Below, piece after piece: positions 46,901 through 61,900 of a stretch of DNA of 64,000 nt. The stretch's first letter is position 1, and the number at the start of each line of letters is the position of its first letter. Both the position numbers and the translations under genes were made by a program. The notes under the pieces are model-generated. The model did not search any database, was not told the origin of the DNA, and saw only the letters and a list, made by a program, of their open reading frames with translations. The stretch lies in the NCBI GenBank assembly GCA_030062745.1, contig CP099839.1, forward strand, positions 45,396,796-45,460,795. The letters are read 5' to 3'. The stretch comes from Capitulum mitella (lineage: Eukaryota; Arthropoda; Thecostraca; Pollicipedomorpha; Pollicipedidae).

Positions 46901-49900
46901 TAGATGGCAGTAGACGCCAGGCAAGCCAGCAACGGACTTACACCCGGAGCCAGCGCGCCGTCGGCAAGCAGCAGCCAGAAGGTGCCGGCCTCTGCCAGGT
47001 ACCCCTGATCACAGAGGGGACACTTCAGGGGCACCACTGGGCAGCCGACACCAAGCGGCCGCACCACCGCAGACAGCTGACTGCTCCCTCCCCGCGGTAA
47101 ACTAGAGGCGGTAGCGTACACGTAGAGTCCGAGGCGCGCACAAACGGACCACTGATCAACACAAACCACGGCTGAACCATAAAAAGCAAGGTATCCTAGA
47201 CATGGCAAAAAATGCACCAAAGCAAACCCAATGGCGGACACCCATCTTGAAGATTCCAGGAGTTCAAAAAAGGGTCCGAAGAATCCATTTCGCCACCATG
47301 CCAGGTCCACCATATACACTGCTCACCCTACTACAACGCAGCCCGGAATACAAACGTACTGCCTGGACGACTGTATGGAAGACCAGACAGCAATGTCCCC
47401 TCCCTTTCCGAGCCACTGAACGTGATCTCGAAACTGCGAAACTCGAACGACACACGTGGACGTAGTGGGGAATGCGGTCCTCACGAGTCAGTCACACTAT
47501 CTGTGTGACAAGTGTGGGCAATCGACCCAGAGTCCTCCACAAAACCCGCTTTTGGCGACGCGATCCTTTCCCTTGCAAACGTTCTGGGTTCCGCTCATAT
47601 CCCGCGACTCCTCATCCGCCCCGGTCAGCCGGCCATCCACGGCTCGGGAGTCGAACGACCACCGCCGCGGCGATGCGGCGCTGCCAGCAGGCGCCGGGCC
47701 ACCGGCGGCCGGCCCCGACCGTCTCACCTGCACCGTCGTGCTCTGGTCCGAGAACGGACTCTTGAAGAACGTGGTGATGATGTTCATCACGCACGACGTC
47801 ACGTAGTTCACCATCACCTGCGGTCACAAGTCAACTGTTCTCACACGGCGATCACGGGTGAATTCCAGTCCCACAGCGGTCACGGGTGAATTCCATTCAC
47901 ATGCCGACCACGGGCGAATTCCAGTCACACGGCGGTCACGGGTGAATTCCAGTCACACGGCGGCCACGACTGGATTCCAGTCACACGGCGGTCACGGGTA
48001 AATTCCAGTCACACGGAGGCCACGGGTGAATTCCTTTCACATGTCGACCACGCGCGAATTCAGCTCACATAGCCGCCACGGGTGAATCCCGCTAACATAG
48101 CGTCCACGGGAGAATTCGTCCAGATCACATCAGCCAGTATGCGGCGGCTCACCGAGTCTGCGTGCTTCTTGTCGTGCGGCGAGTTGGCCACGATCGCGAC
48201 GTCGACCAGGAACGACTTCTCGAACAGCGTCCAGATGTGGTGCGACGTGTAGATCTCCTTCATCTCCACCTCCGTGTCGATGTAGCAGTGGTTCAGGAAG
48301 TTGATGTACGCCTCCTTCACCTGTGGTAAAACGGTGCCGATGGCCATTATTGCAAACCGTCCCTGATTCGTAAGTCAAGGATCATTAACTGCTTTCTCGC
48401 ACAACAATGCCAGTTCCTCCTCCAGTTCCAGGCGCGGCCATTTGTCTGTTCAATCCCGCGTTGGTTATTTGGTTATTTCTTTGTAGCTTATCAACCCGAT
48501 CCATAACAGCACCTCAGTCAGCTGATAAGCGAGACCTTTCTCCCCCCATCCCCCATCCTCCAAACTCAACCGACCTCCGGTATGCAGTCGCGGTTCTGGA
48601 CCACGGCCACAATGTCGTCGAGCGGCAGCAGGCTGTGGCACTGGATCTCGGTGCTGGCGTTCTTGCCCTCGGTGCAGTTGGAGAGCAGGTTGACCAGCTC
48701 CATGTGGTAGCGCAGCGGGGACGCCTCGTCCAGGCGCTCCCGCTCGGAGCGCATCAGCTCCAGCAGAAGCGCTCGCGACGCCTTGTCGTTGTAGAAGATC
48801 AGCACCTCGTCGCCGACATTCACCAGCTGGCCGACGCAGAAAAACAAACGTGAGCTGCTAGGGCTAAAAGCATAGTTTGCGCGAAAGAAAACGACATGGT
48901 GAACTGCACGAAAAAAAAATAATGGACTGAGGAGACGACGGAATCTGAATGTCGTGCATACACTAGTACCCACAACAAAGGATCAAGTGAACTTCTTTGC
49001 AGCCTTCCACTGATGGTATCTACCCACAGCCCAACTATTCCCGCACGGACCACTGTCACCACAACGGGGCATCACAGGTCCACCAAAGTCGGCCAGCGCT
49101 CCGTCCCGGCCCGGCCCTGGCCCCACCTCCTGCATGACGATGTCCTGGCAGCGGCGGATAAACTGGCCCTCGGCCTTGACGATCGTCTGCAGGAAGCGCA
49201 GGTACTGCGTGTGCCGGCCGTGCGTCTCGATGCAGTTGACGAAGTGCTGGATCACCCGCTCCGACACCTCGTTACACAGAGCCGAGTTGTCCTTGAAGAT
49301 GGCGCACACCGTCTGCGCCTCCAGCAACTGCCGCCGGCACGTGTCGAGGTCAGACAAGGTCAACAAACCGACCTCCCGATTACTCAAGGTCAGCCAGGAC
49401 CAGCCAAGGTCAGCAGGGACGATCAACGATCAGGAGGCCAGACTGTGTTCGCTGTTATCAGCGATGTTATCGCTGTTATGTTAGCGATGTTATCGCTATG
49501 GTCAGGACTGGTCAGGTAAGCTGCAGTCTATTACGATCAACCGAGGTAAATCAGGAACGGCAGGTATCGGTCACGACTCAGGGCCACCCACGGGCTTACG
49601 AGATGAGGTGGGCAGCTCTATCAGAAATTTCACAAACACCGCCTAGCTCAGTGAAACAGCAAAACCATAGACCGCGGCCAAACTGTGTCTGGACGATGAC
49701 ATTCTCTTCACATGTCTGGGAGCGGGGCTGACTGGCTGACGGTCACCTCGCTCACATGCCGCAACCAGGCCGGCGCTGAAGGACAGCTGGACCGCGGCCA
49801 GGCTACGCCCCCCGACGGACACGACATCACGGTGACGTCACCGGAGGAGCGCGGGTCCGGCCGGCAGGTGGAGTCTCCGTGACCCTGCCAGGTCGGAGGG

Positions 49901-52900
49901 GCGGCCCAACTGAGGCCGAGACAGGACCAGGAGAGGCCGCTGCCGTCAGAGGTTCCTGGGTCGGACCTGGACCGATGCAGCGGCACCGCAAACTGGTGGT
50001 CTCCGCAGGCAAACGGGTCGTGCGAGGAGGGTCCGGACACCGGGATCTGGAGGTCTCCGCAGGAGCGGCCGGACGAGCACAGCTCGGAGAAGCCAGTCTC
50101 CTGCACAGACGAAAACACAACGGGCTGACACCAGCAGAAGAATTCCCATCTTCATGCCGATGCCGGGTATTTGTTCTGGTCCTTTCCTTAACCCGGCACC
50201 GCCTGGCATGTTTCTGTACCGGCGACCGCCCGGAGGTGTCAAAAAGGGCGCACCCCGTTGTCTCGGAATCTAACCGTCTACCACCAATCCAAGTCTACCA
50301 CCAACGGTCTACACCAATTGAAAGCCCTCAGTCGTGCGATCAAGATTATACTATGTCAGCCTTGGTCACGTGACTGATGACGTCACAGGTCATGTAAAAT
50401 GCATAATACGACGTTGGAAAAACGGCAACAATGATATAACAGCCTTGAACTGGGTATCAAACAAAAGATCACAATCTTCTGCGTCAGAAACATGCCAAAA
50501 TGTTAAGAACTGTCCAGTCAAGGTCAAGCCAGGTCAGGTGAAATAACGGTCTTACTTTACATGCCAAAGACCGATACTTAATCGTATCGTTTTGATCAAA
50601 CGTGACAAAAACGATGGAGGTGAAACCTTCTGATGGTAAATTTCATTCCGTTTTCCATCCATTCAAGGTCAGCCTAGGTCAGGTCAGATAAGGTTGCACT
50701 ACTCATCCTGGTAAATAGCAATTAGTCTCTCGGATTCTTAGCTGTGTCAAGTGCAAGCCACATCAGGACAGACAGCCATATTTCTTTTTCCGACTAGGAA
50801 CAATAATTGGTCTCTGCTGCTACTGGAAGATCTCCACAGGCAATGTTGTATTTCATTTCGTTTCGACATCTATCTATGACCTGATCTGACATGACCTCAC
50901 GTTGCATTTGATGAACCTTGCTAAAAGACGTAAATGCATTTCCTTGTCTGGCTTGAACGATAAGGAGGGTTAGCGGCAACCACTTCTATCACCCACAATA
51001 CAAATTAATCCAATTATTTTTATGAATGTGACCTAGCATGACCTCTAATATTGGCGTGTCACAGTTCCATATCCTTTTGGGGGGCGCGTCCAACGTACTA
51101 ATCAAATAATTCACGCGTTATATTCGCGAATATTATCAAATATTATCAAAAGAAGAGCATGTTCGCGCCACCGTCCGAAGAGCCGAAAACATACAAGCAA
51201 GATCTCACTTACAACGTCATATCTCCATGACCTGACCTAGCATACAAACGGTTTTGATGACGAAGTATGCAAAAGTGACTGAAGAACAGGTACTAAAAAT
51301 TTGGTTGGGCTCACTTTAACGGCTCCAAAGTTATTCGAGAAAAACCGAGGGGGTGTCCTATTTGACACCCCTCAGGCTGGACAGGTTTAAGTACCAAATA
51401 CAGTCAGCTTTAAAAAGGCTGGTACATTTACATACCGCATGACTTCTGCATCCTAATTTTCGGTTCAAATCAGGTCCTGAGATTGGCACAGCGTTGGCAA
51501 GACCATCCATAACCACCGGACTATAACCATGAAATTTTCTCCACCAAGGACATTTCGAGCCTGCAAAACGACAAACCCTGGCACAACAGCCCTTCTTAAG
51601 CATGCCCGCCTCACCTCGTGCGTGAGGAACAAATCGATGTGTTTGTGCAGCAGCTCCTGGTTCTGGTGGTTGCCCAGGCAGAAGTTCTGCAGGAACTCGT
51701 GCGCCAGCCGGATCAGCTCATTCATCCGCACGTCCTCCTTTTGATCGTATGGAATCTGCGAAAGGCATCAGATTGCACTGCTACTTGCAATAACATCACC
51801 TCGGCGTGTCAAAGACTTAAGACTCGAACCAAAATGAGTTTTTCGAGACTAGTATGTAAAATGCTTTTTCCCAAAGAAGCTCGGTACAAAGGAAGCCACG
51901 AACACGGCAAATGCAAACTCGTGAAAACGACCGTCCACTGCAAAGTAGTCCCGTACGTAAATGCTCACTCTACTACTCGATACACCCATTGCCATGCCAG
52001 GCCGTGCATCTCGCCCTGCCGAGGCTACTGGAGCAGACGCTGACCCTGACCTAACAGGGCACTGACCTGCAGCAGGTCCAGCATCACCCGATGCACCTCC
52101 ATGTTGCGCAGCAGGCGCTGCTCGTCCTTACGCCGGCGCACCTGGCCGCTCGAGTTCTCGATACACAGCTTGTTCATGCGCCGCAGGATCTGAGGAACAC
52201 GCGGGCGGGGCTGCTCAGGTGGCAGACCTCGACATCCACGCCTACACGCACACATGAGCCGGCCGTCACAGGGGGGGGGGGGGACCACGCGGCCCACTCT
52301 CCTCAGCCCGGCCCGGCCACGCCGCCAGTGCGGCACCGCCCGGGCGTCTCACCTGCTGCAGGGTCTTGTAGTTTTTGGCCTGTTCGGCCTCGACCTTGGG
52401 CCCGATGTCGAGGTCGATGGCGGAGCCCTGCCGGTGGGTGTCGCGCAGCATGACCCGCGGCGGCGGCTTGGTCTCGTCCAGCTCCTCCTCCTTGCCGGGG
52501 GGCGCGCCGTCCGACTCGTCGCATTTGGCCTTGTACACCCACAGCTCGGACTTCTCCACCAGCAGCCGGAACGTGTCCAGGTCGGACTTGATCTGCTTGT
52601 AGGACTCGACGTCCGCGTCCGAGACCAGCAGCTGAACCTGCGCCGGCCGAGGCGGCGGTCAGGGAGGTCACCTCCGGCAAGGGGGAGGTCAGATCAGGAG
52701 AGGTCTGGTCCAGACCTGGTGATTCCGACAACATGGCGCGGGCAGGGTCTCAGACAGGAAGCAGACACAATTGGGACGAAAACGCTAGGCGCTGATCTCG
52801 TGACGAAAATGGTGTCAGAACTACTGCTGAGCAGATCCATACCGCACACCTGCAGCCAACCGTCGTCAAACATGGACGAACGGCAGCACTTCGCAGCCAT

Positions 52901-55900
52901 CGTCGACTAACCTTTGACGACTGCTGCCGATGACAGCGCAAAGCAGCCGCACAACTCCAAACTCGCCGGCGCCCCTACCGTAAAGACCATCCGGGCACTG
53001 ACCTGCGTGTACGACTTGAGCACCTCGAGCCGCTGCGAGAAGTGCCTGAAGAGCAAGTGGAGCGCGCCAGAGACCAGCGGCGGGTACTCGTGCATGGTGA
53101 GGTGCAGCAGTACCCGAAGGAAGACTCGGCCGCTCCTGCCGTCCAGGTCCAGCTCGCTGCCGCTCTCCTCGCTGAAAGGTCACCTCAGGTCACCTCAGGT
53201 CACACCAGGCCAGGCTGGGGACACCACGTGGATTGGGACCAGACCCGTTCGAATCAGAACAAAACACCGTGGGGGTTTTTGTTTTAACCCCATCTGAAAC
53301 CCTTCGGCGTTGCATGAATGCCACAAATCGACAAGAAAACAAGAGCCAGCCAATCCGAAACTGAGTTTTGGCGGACAGAAAAGCAGAGGCGCTTGTCTCC
53401 GGCGTACACACCGGCCACCACGTTTCCGCGGACACGCCGAGTCGGAAACGGAGCCCCGACGGACCGAACCTCAGCGGACTCGACATCCACGACAGACAAT
53501 CATTACCCACAGAGAAAGCTTCATTGATCGAACTGAGACCTGCATGCACGACTAAAGACGGATCATTTCCAGCAAGGAAGAGCCCTTTGAAAATTTTGCA
53601 CTCAAGCATTTTTTTTTTCAACTCGGGATTCTCGAAGGAAATATGAACCAGTAGGCGTAATGCGGCGGCGATACTATAAACACGTTCACGGTGCGGCGCG
53701 GCACTGCATCGAGTTCATTCACAGGTGATGGTTTCTAAATGGTGCAAACACCGTTACGAGACGCAATTAGCTGCAGAGTGCGATCATTCATCAGCTAAAA
53801 GCCATAAAACCCACGACGATGCAACGAATTACAGCCGGGGCGCAGATGATAGAAAACTACACTGAATGAGAACTGAGCACGGTGAACAAACCAGACCGTC
53901 GGGCCAGTATACCGTGTACCACAGCAGTGAATGGAGACCACTTCCAGACCTGCTATGAATCAGCACCATCCAACTGCGGACAACTTTGCACTGCATTCAC
54001 TGGCAACCTTACGGGATGCGCAAATCGACCCCTCGCGCTCCACCCATTCATGGGGAAAAGTATCATAATGGTCCAAAAGGTCCACGGAATTAATCGTGTC
54101 ACTGCAGACGGTGCCGAGGTATCGCAGGCGATCATCACGCACAATGGAAATCGATGGAGGCCGAGCCGCGTGTTTACAGGCGTTCACTCGTGTGATGTCC
54201 AACATTTTTTGGGCTGTTTGAACGACCGACGCCGGCCTCGGTGCGCCGGCCGGGAGGACGACACGGCCGGCTCTGTCGGCAGAGGCCAGCCGCGCCCTGA
54301 CGTCGCCATGCCGCGCTGGTGGCGGCTGGCGCTGCTGATGCGCTGGCTGCTGTTCGTCGCGCTGTCCGTCGTAATCGTGCTGCAGACGCGGTACCGGATG
54401 CTGCTGCTGGCCCAGGAGCGCACTACCGTGACGCATTGGCGCGAGCCGCGCGGTCTGCCGCCGCCCATCAGCGTGTGCCTGCGGCCGACCGGCGGCGGGC
54501 GGCTGGCGGCCGCGCTGCCCGGCCGACCGGACGACCTGGCCATCAGCCGGCCGCGGGCCGGCCCGTTTGGCGTGCCGCTGTCCGCCTGGCGCCACTACAA
54601 CTGGAGCCGGCCGCTGGGCCGGCTCTGGCGGCTGGCCGCGCCACCGCTTCGCCAGCTGGTGCTGGCGTGTAACGGCGGCCAGTGCCGGCCGACGGCCGAC
54701 GGACCGCGCACGGCCGTCGGCGTCTGGAGCCGCCAGCTGCTCAGCGGCGCCGTCTGCTTCACGCTGCGTGCCAACAGCTCGCTGCGCCTGCCGCAGCCGG
54801 CCTACCGGCTCACCGAGGAGGGTCCGGTCCTCACGCTCAACGCCAGCGCCGGCGAACTGATGCTCGTGCTGCCCGGCGGCGACTCCCTGCCGCGCGACTA
54901 CACGTTCGAGGCGGTGCCGGCCGGCGCGCTGCTGCTGCGGCCCGGCACCGCCTACACGGTGCGCGTGTCCGAGCGCCGGCTGCAGCTGGTCAGCACGCGG
55001 CGCGCCCCGTGCCGCGCCGGCCGCCGCTACCACCAGCTGCGCTGTCTGGCCCACTGCGGCTGGCGCGCCGCGGCCGCCCGCGCCGGCTGCCGCCTGCCCT
55101 GGATGGAGGTGGCGGCGCGCGAGTGCGCCAGTTTCGCGACGCTGCGGCGCGCGCTGGCGGCGGCCGCGGCCGCGCCGTCGGCCAGCCAGTGTCCGTCCCG
55201 CTGTCCGCCGGCCTGCAGTCAGCGTCGGCTGTGGCTGAGCGTGGCCGACTGGCAGAGGTCGGCCCGGCCGCCGGCCGACCGCACCACGGTCCGCCTCCTC
55301 TGGCGGCCGAACGTCCAGGTCGGCGGCGAGCGGCTCTCGCTCACCTGGAATGAGCTGATCAGCCAGATCGGCGGCTGGATCGGCGTTATGCTGGGCGTCT
55401 CCGTCATCAGCCTGGCGGACGCGTTGCTGGAGACCGTGCGCCGGGTGGTGGGCCGCAGCGTCGACGGAGAGCGGCCGGCCGGCCCGGGCCCGGCCCGGTC
55501 CGACCGAGCCCTCAGCGACACCGTCCGACGCCGGCCGCCACGCGGGAGGGGGAACAAGTCCGCCAAACACACCCCGAAAAGGTCCGCCGACCCGATCTTC
55601 CGCGTCGCCGCCTCGGCCGGGACCTTTAGCTGAACAGCGGGCGCCAGCAGGGCCGGGCGAGCACGGCCGGGGGTGGTTCGTCCACCACCCGCCCGCAACT
55701 CACCAGCCGCCCACACCTCACCAGCCGCCTACAGTTACCCAGAGGCCTCAGCCTGTAGCCCACCGGCCAGCCACAACTCACCAGCCAGCCATAACTCACC
55801 CGCCGCCGAAGATGTCCTCGGCCTGGACGGCGATGCGTTCGTCGACGCGCGGCCCGCGCACCGGCCGGTCACCCTCGAACACGCTGTCCCACTCCTTCTT

Positions 55901-58900
55901 GTAGATGGAGAGCAGGCAGCTGATGCGGTAGTCGAGCCGCACGTCCAGAATAAACTGCGGGTCGTCAGCGGTCACCGGTGTCAGCAGTCCGCGGTACGCG
56001 ACCATCGGTCATCCGTCAGGGGTCAGTGGTCAATGGTCAATAGCCAATGGCCAATGGTCGGCGGTCTGCTGTCAGTGGTCAGCTGGGGCTAGCTGGCAGA
56101 CGAACGGTCACTGTCCAGTGGTCAGTGATCAGCAATCAGCCGTCAGCGGTCAGTGGTCAATGATCAGCGGTCAGCGGTCAGCGGTCGGCGGCCGGCGGCA
56201 CAGGTGCCAATGTTCAGCCCGTAGCCGGCCCGCCCGTCCCGTACTGCCTGGTGTCCAGGTCCACGGGCCGCTGCGCTCACGTGCAGATAAGTCCAGTCGG
56301 TGACTGTCATTCATCTGCCGTCAAAGTGGACAGATGACCGTTGAAGAGAGCGATATTCCTTCGTATAACTGCTTTGCACAATAACCATATAAAACGTCTA
56401 TGACCCTTAGCTGTTCAAAGTAAATGGCACCTTGCAATGAACTCGCAAATACAATAATCGTCGCTTAAATAAATCATAATGGCGACACTCTGCAATTGGT
56501 CGATGCAAATAAGCCATCGAGGTACGATGGCATGCAGTAATGCGCACGCAAGCAGCATGTCAGGTGCTACCTTGAATCAATGATCATTGCTGCTGTTTGA
56601 GCACCGCCACGACTTAAGTTCACGCACGGAACACCCAGCTGCAATTGACCACTATGTCCAGTGCAGCCGCTTGCATTTATGACCGACTTAGCAAGCCATC
56701 CACTATTCGGTAATGCGTAGGGGAAGTGCTGAAACAGTGTGAAGAGCAACTGAGTGTATCCAGTAGTTTTTAAGAATATCTCTAGTACTAGCTTTCGGTA
56801 CAAAAGCTGAATCACAAGACATAACAAAACGAAACCACCGAAGAAACCGTAACGTTCTTTTCCCGCGCCCTCCCATATCCGATCTCTGCGCCCGCCTCAC
56901 CTGCAGGATCTCGATGATCTTGAGCTTGATATCCATGACGAGCGTGTCTTCGCGCTTGCTGGTGGCCTTTCTGAGGCTGCCGCTGCGGGCGGCGCTGCCT
57001 CCCAGCGTCAGCTGCGTCATCACCTGGCCCATGTCCGTCAGCGACTTCAGCACGCCGTTCTTGCCTGTCGGCCGGAGGTCACACGGCCGGGTCAGGCCAG
57101 CTCTCACCGGCGCCGTCCCTGGGCGCAGCAGGGCACCGTGTGCTGGGTCCAGGCCGAGGGTGAAAAGCTACACCGAGATTCTGCGCAGTCAGTTGACGAC
57201 CGCACGATCGACATCAATATGAGAAACAGTGGAAACCAAAACGTTATGATGTCTTGTCTTTCCTGGAGTCCAAGGCAAATTGAAGCCAACTCATCTGCTG
57301 CATTTCAAGAGCACATAACACCGTTGCACATACGCAAGATCGACGACGATCAAAGGAATTCTTGTTTTCAACAACACGAGAACTGTTGCGCATCGACACG
57401 TCCACTACGGAAATACACGTAAAAACATGCTTTCTGACGGAAACGACAAGGGCTCTCAAATACCTGGTTTTCTTTCTTCATGACACAACGGCAAAAGCTG
57501 ATATTTCTGTCGAGGTACAAGGAGACTAAAAACGTTTGTCACCCTGAATAAAATTAAAGACCCACACGACTGGATGTTCGCGAAACTGTAGCAATGGACA
57601 TGTTCAGAAGCTCAATGTGACGACTTCTTTGGCACTGTCATAATTTGTATATCGTTTTCAGCGCGATAGTTGAGGTCAGACTCGTCTTTAGCGCAGTTTG
57701 CTAAGTGAATTTCAATCCCTATTCGATCACGCAATTACGGGCCAACGGCTCATTTTCCGCCACAACTTAAGAAGTTCCGCCACGTACGGGACATGATGGC
57801 AGAGCAGTTACTATGGCGTTCTCCTGTTCAGAGGTGCCCGCTGCCAGCAATGACTATCGGAACACATAGCTAAATACAGCAAAGGAAGGCAAGAAAACTA
57901 CCGGCGACAAACATCCCAACATCCAAACGCCGAATAGTGTGCTGAACACTCATGGTATCACCAGGTCGACTACGTACTTCTCTTCAGAACTAAGCATGAG
58001 ATACAACTGTTTTGCACAGGAACTCCAAGGGGATGTTCGGCACCTTTGCTCCGTCCTCCAACCTTCCAGAATACGCGACAAAATTACAGAAAAACAGCAA
58101 AGAACAACCATCAGCAGCGGGTTGGCACACCATGCGCATGCCACCAGACAACGGTCAAACGGCGTGTCAGCCCCCTAGCGGGCTATGCACGCGCCGTCTT
58201 ACCCTCCTCCAAGTCGAGAGCGTCCTCGTCTGTGAGGAAACAGGGCCAGCAGGTTAACAGGAGAGGTCCCGACCGAAAGAGACAAACAGCCGCCGCGGCT
58301 GCGGTCGGTTAGCCCGGCCCGGCCCAGCAAATCTGGTCCCCGGTGTGTGCCAGTGGCAACATAGTCTCAGGTATGCGTCAGGAGCCACAGAGTCCCGAGT
58401 ACGTGTAGGAGGCCACATAGTCCCGCGCAGGGGTCAGAGACCCGGACACATACCTCCGGATATGTGCCGGATGCAACACAGTTTAATGTATGCGTGAGAA
58501 GGCCCGCACCGACGAAGCCAAGCGCCGCGGTCGAACAAAAACGTTACCCGAGCGCCAGACGAGCGTTTGACCGGTCACCCAGCCGACTGGCTCCACCCAC
58601 CGTTAATCTCGGGTACGCCCGGAGAGTCGCTGCTGTTGAAGCTCTCGGTCGTGCAGTCCAGGATGCTCAGCAGCGTCTTGGTCAGCCGTAGCAAATCACT
58701 GAAGCTGTAGAAGCCGAAGTAGATCAGCTTCCTGGCCAGCTTGACCACCTGAAACATCGCAATGTTGTTAAAAGCTGAAAAGGACTTGCGAGGAAGCATT
58801 TGCACGCATTTGCATTTGCATGCGCAGTTGCCATGCAGTAAGCCATTTGTGTTTTGTTGCAATATATTTCACAGTACGATAAACAAAGTTTTGCAGCATT

Positions 58901-61900
58901 CAGGAAACATTACGTCAACGAAGACCTTATCCTTATGACCCGATAAAAGTTACCAGGACCTAGGACAGCAAAAAAGGTGGATCATAGCTTAACATCCAGC
59001 TGCAAGACGACGCCTCTGAGCAAGTAGAATAAAGCGAAAAGCTGGTGCCGGAACCCGCTCACGACCCACAGCACTGTGCTGACAATTTCTACAAGCACCA
59101 GACGAGGCGTCACAGCCCCCCACCCCGCCGACTGCGGCCTATGTGCACACCTCGAACGTCAGCTTGTTCTGCTCCGGGTCGGAGAAGCTCCACATGCGGT
59201 TGACCACGTTGCAGAGGTAGTCCTCCACAAACTCCATGGTGGCGCCGAAGCGGGCACACACCTCCTCCCGGCTGTCGGACGGCGTCCGGCTGTCGTCGTA
59301 GCTGCGTGACGTCACAAACAGACCCGCTGACGTCAGAGGGGGCGCCGGCGACCGCTCTGATCAGGCAGCCGCCGGTCGGTGTCGAGTGCACCACAGTCGA
59401 GGTAGGCGATGACGCGCTCCGTGGGGCCTAAGAAGAACCGCGCGGCAGGGAGATGCCCAGAAGTGACAGATATCAGAGATGAAAAGATGTCGGGGTTAGT
59501 AGCACGCCAACCGACAAAAAAAGGAATCGGAGAAAAACGCGTCATCACACAGCAAAACAGTGTGTGAGCGCCACGATCCTTTCAGCCAGCCGTGCCGTCT
59601 GTCGCCGGGAGCATCTGTCGCTCCGACCTCCGGCGGCCGCTGAGCCTGGACCGTCCCGAGGAGCGCCGTCTGCCGCTCCGACCTCCGGCGGCCGGCTGAT
59701 CCCCTCCCCTCTCCGTCCCGCAGTCCCGCGGCGGCGACGGCGGCAGGCCGACCCCTCCCCTCTCCGTCCCGCAGTCCCGCGGCGGCGACGGCGGCAGGCC
59801 GACCCCTCCCCTCTCCGTCCCGCAGTCCCGCGGCGGCGGCGGCGGCAGGCGGCTCATCCGGTCAGCAGTGACTGCCCGCCCTATCGGCTATTACCGCTAG
59901 GTATCAAGGGCATTGCAATACAAAACCATAGCCCTCAGCTGAGATCTGATACAAGTGCAGGCGGAAACCCCCTTCTGGGGACGACAGAGCGTAACACCAC
60001 GACACAAGCGCTGCGTCGAAGAAGTTAGGACGTGGAGGACCACACACCATCTAGCAAACTAAAAACGTAGGGGTTTCAATGCAGCAGCGAGCCTGTCACC
60101 AAAAACATTAGCCAAACAAATCACTAAAGTGCATATGAAAATAAAATGCGGCAAAACAGGCAAGACGGGACCAAAATACGGCGGTAGCACGGCAGCCATG
60201 CTCTCAACAACCCCGAGCCGTGCGACGCCGGGGCCAACAGAACCATGCCAGGTTTACCATTTTCGTTAGGCGAAGAAGGAGAGATGAGCCTAAGGAGAAA
60301 ACAGACAGAGATGGTCCAGTCAGACACCGTGAATGATGCGACGAGAGAGACGGCAGACCTCGCCCTGCTGTTCACTTCCAGGAGATAACGAACCCAGTCG
60401 GCTGTGCGTCAGAAAGTTGGCGGGGGTTCTAACTGGGTGACGATCCGGCGGTGCGCTAAACTAGGGCAAATGCTATCTACGAGCAGCTACGTGCAGCGTG
60501 ATTGGATCTGGCCAGTACAAAGAAACGTGGGCGAATGCCACAAAAAGCCTCAGTGAATATCTCTGTGGTGAATATCATTATGCAAAAAATGCTCATGGCC
60601 GCCTGTAGGCGGCATAACAGGATACAAAGAGGACCGAAGAGTGGCCACATATATCCTAAAAGGTTACAAAGAGGCAGCTAAAATGCCCACGACGAGCGCA
60701 CATGTAGCAAATCTGACACACATACCAACACCCAACACTACTCATGTAGATACACCAGACTCAAGAGACATGGACCGCACCTAACTGCCGTGACTCACAA
60801 ATGCCATATTCTCCAACACGTACCGCGGCGCACGAGTGCCACACTTCTACACAGCGCCATGTCACACCGACAGCGATATGTACAGTCCCACATCCTGCAA
60901 CCCCAGACGACAGCCGCCTGGACGTTCGGCGCCTCCTCAGTGCCGTCGCTGTCGAGAGGCCCCGTCACCAGAGCACCTCCAACTTCCGGGCAGGGTACTC
61001 ACTCGCTGATGGACATGGTGGTCTGGATCTCGGACCACAGCCGGGCGTACTTGACGGTGGTCACCTGCTCCTGCGGGTCGCGGTCGGCGTGCATGTGCAG
61101 CATCAGCCGGGTGAACGAGGCCCGCAGCTCGAACGGCAGCGTCTCGTCCGACATGCACCTGGCGGCGGTCACGCGCCGGTCACGCGCCGGTCACGCGCCA
61201 GTCATACGGCTGCAGGCCGGCCGTGTCGCCGACGGTCGGGTCGAGAGCAGACAGGCTCGCGTGTCAGAAGTGCTACAGGGCAAGAGGCATCCCAAAATGT
61301 TACGCGACTGCAATCCTTCCCAAACGGGTACCTACCAACAATACCACTCATTGCACCTACATTTTCACTTCATTTACAGTATATTTATAGCCTCATACCA
61401 TTAGAGGATAGTCAACATACTTGGTCGTCAACACAGGCTAAATCACGCAGGACTGCAATCGACCTTTCCCCTGCCCACCAATCGCCTGGAGCATACTACG
61501 ATCATTCCAAACCAGCACTAGCGTTGCTGGGCACGCGCCCGCACCGGCTGAGGAGCAGGGAGACGAAGCGTTTATTCCCGCACAGCAGTCCTCCACGTCC
61601 CAGCCACATCGCCCTCTCATCCTGGTTAACTCCGATTCTTGTTCTCACAACCTCTTCTCTCCGAGTAAATTATGGGGTCATTCTTACCCTTCTCCTTCAC
61701 CCCGCGGTTCAACACTGCTCGAAAGAACTTTATCCCAAACTCAACCAATCTCACGTCCCAGACAAAAGGGTCGCGACACGGTCGCCGACTGACCGCAGGA
61801 TGAGGTCGATGCCGAGATGCGGAGACAGACTGTTGATGGCCAGGTACTGGCGGTCCAGGCACATGTTGGAGAACAGGTCCAGCTGGTGACGGTAGTACTC

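Noticed and set aside
46798-47319. 173-codon hydrophobic minus-strand frame in the large Itpr intron
   Set aside because: No recognisable domain, no splice context, and composition like random frame; not called a gene.
53960-55570. 536-codon open frame on the minus strand
   Set aside because: It is the antisense shadow of the DEG/ENaC frame, kept open by extreme GC content. Its Arg/Ala/Gly/Pro composition has no family resemblance.
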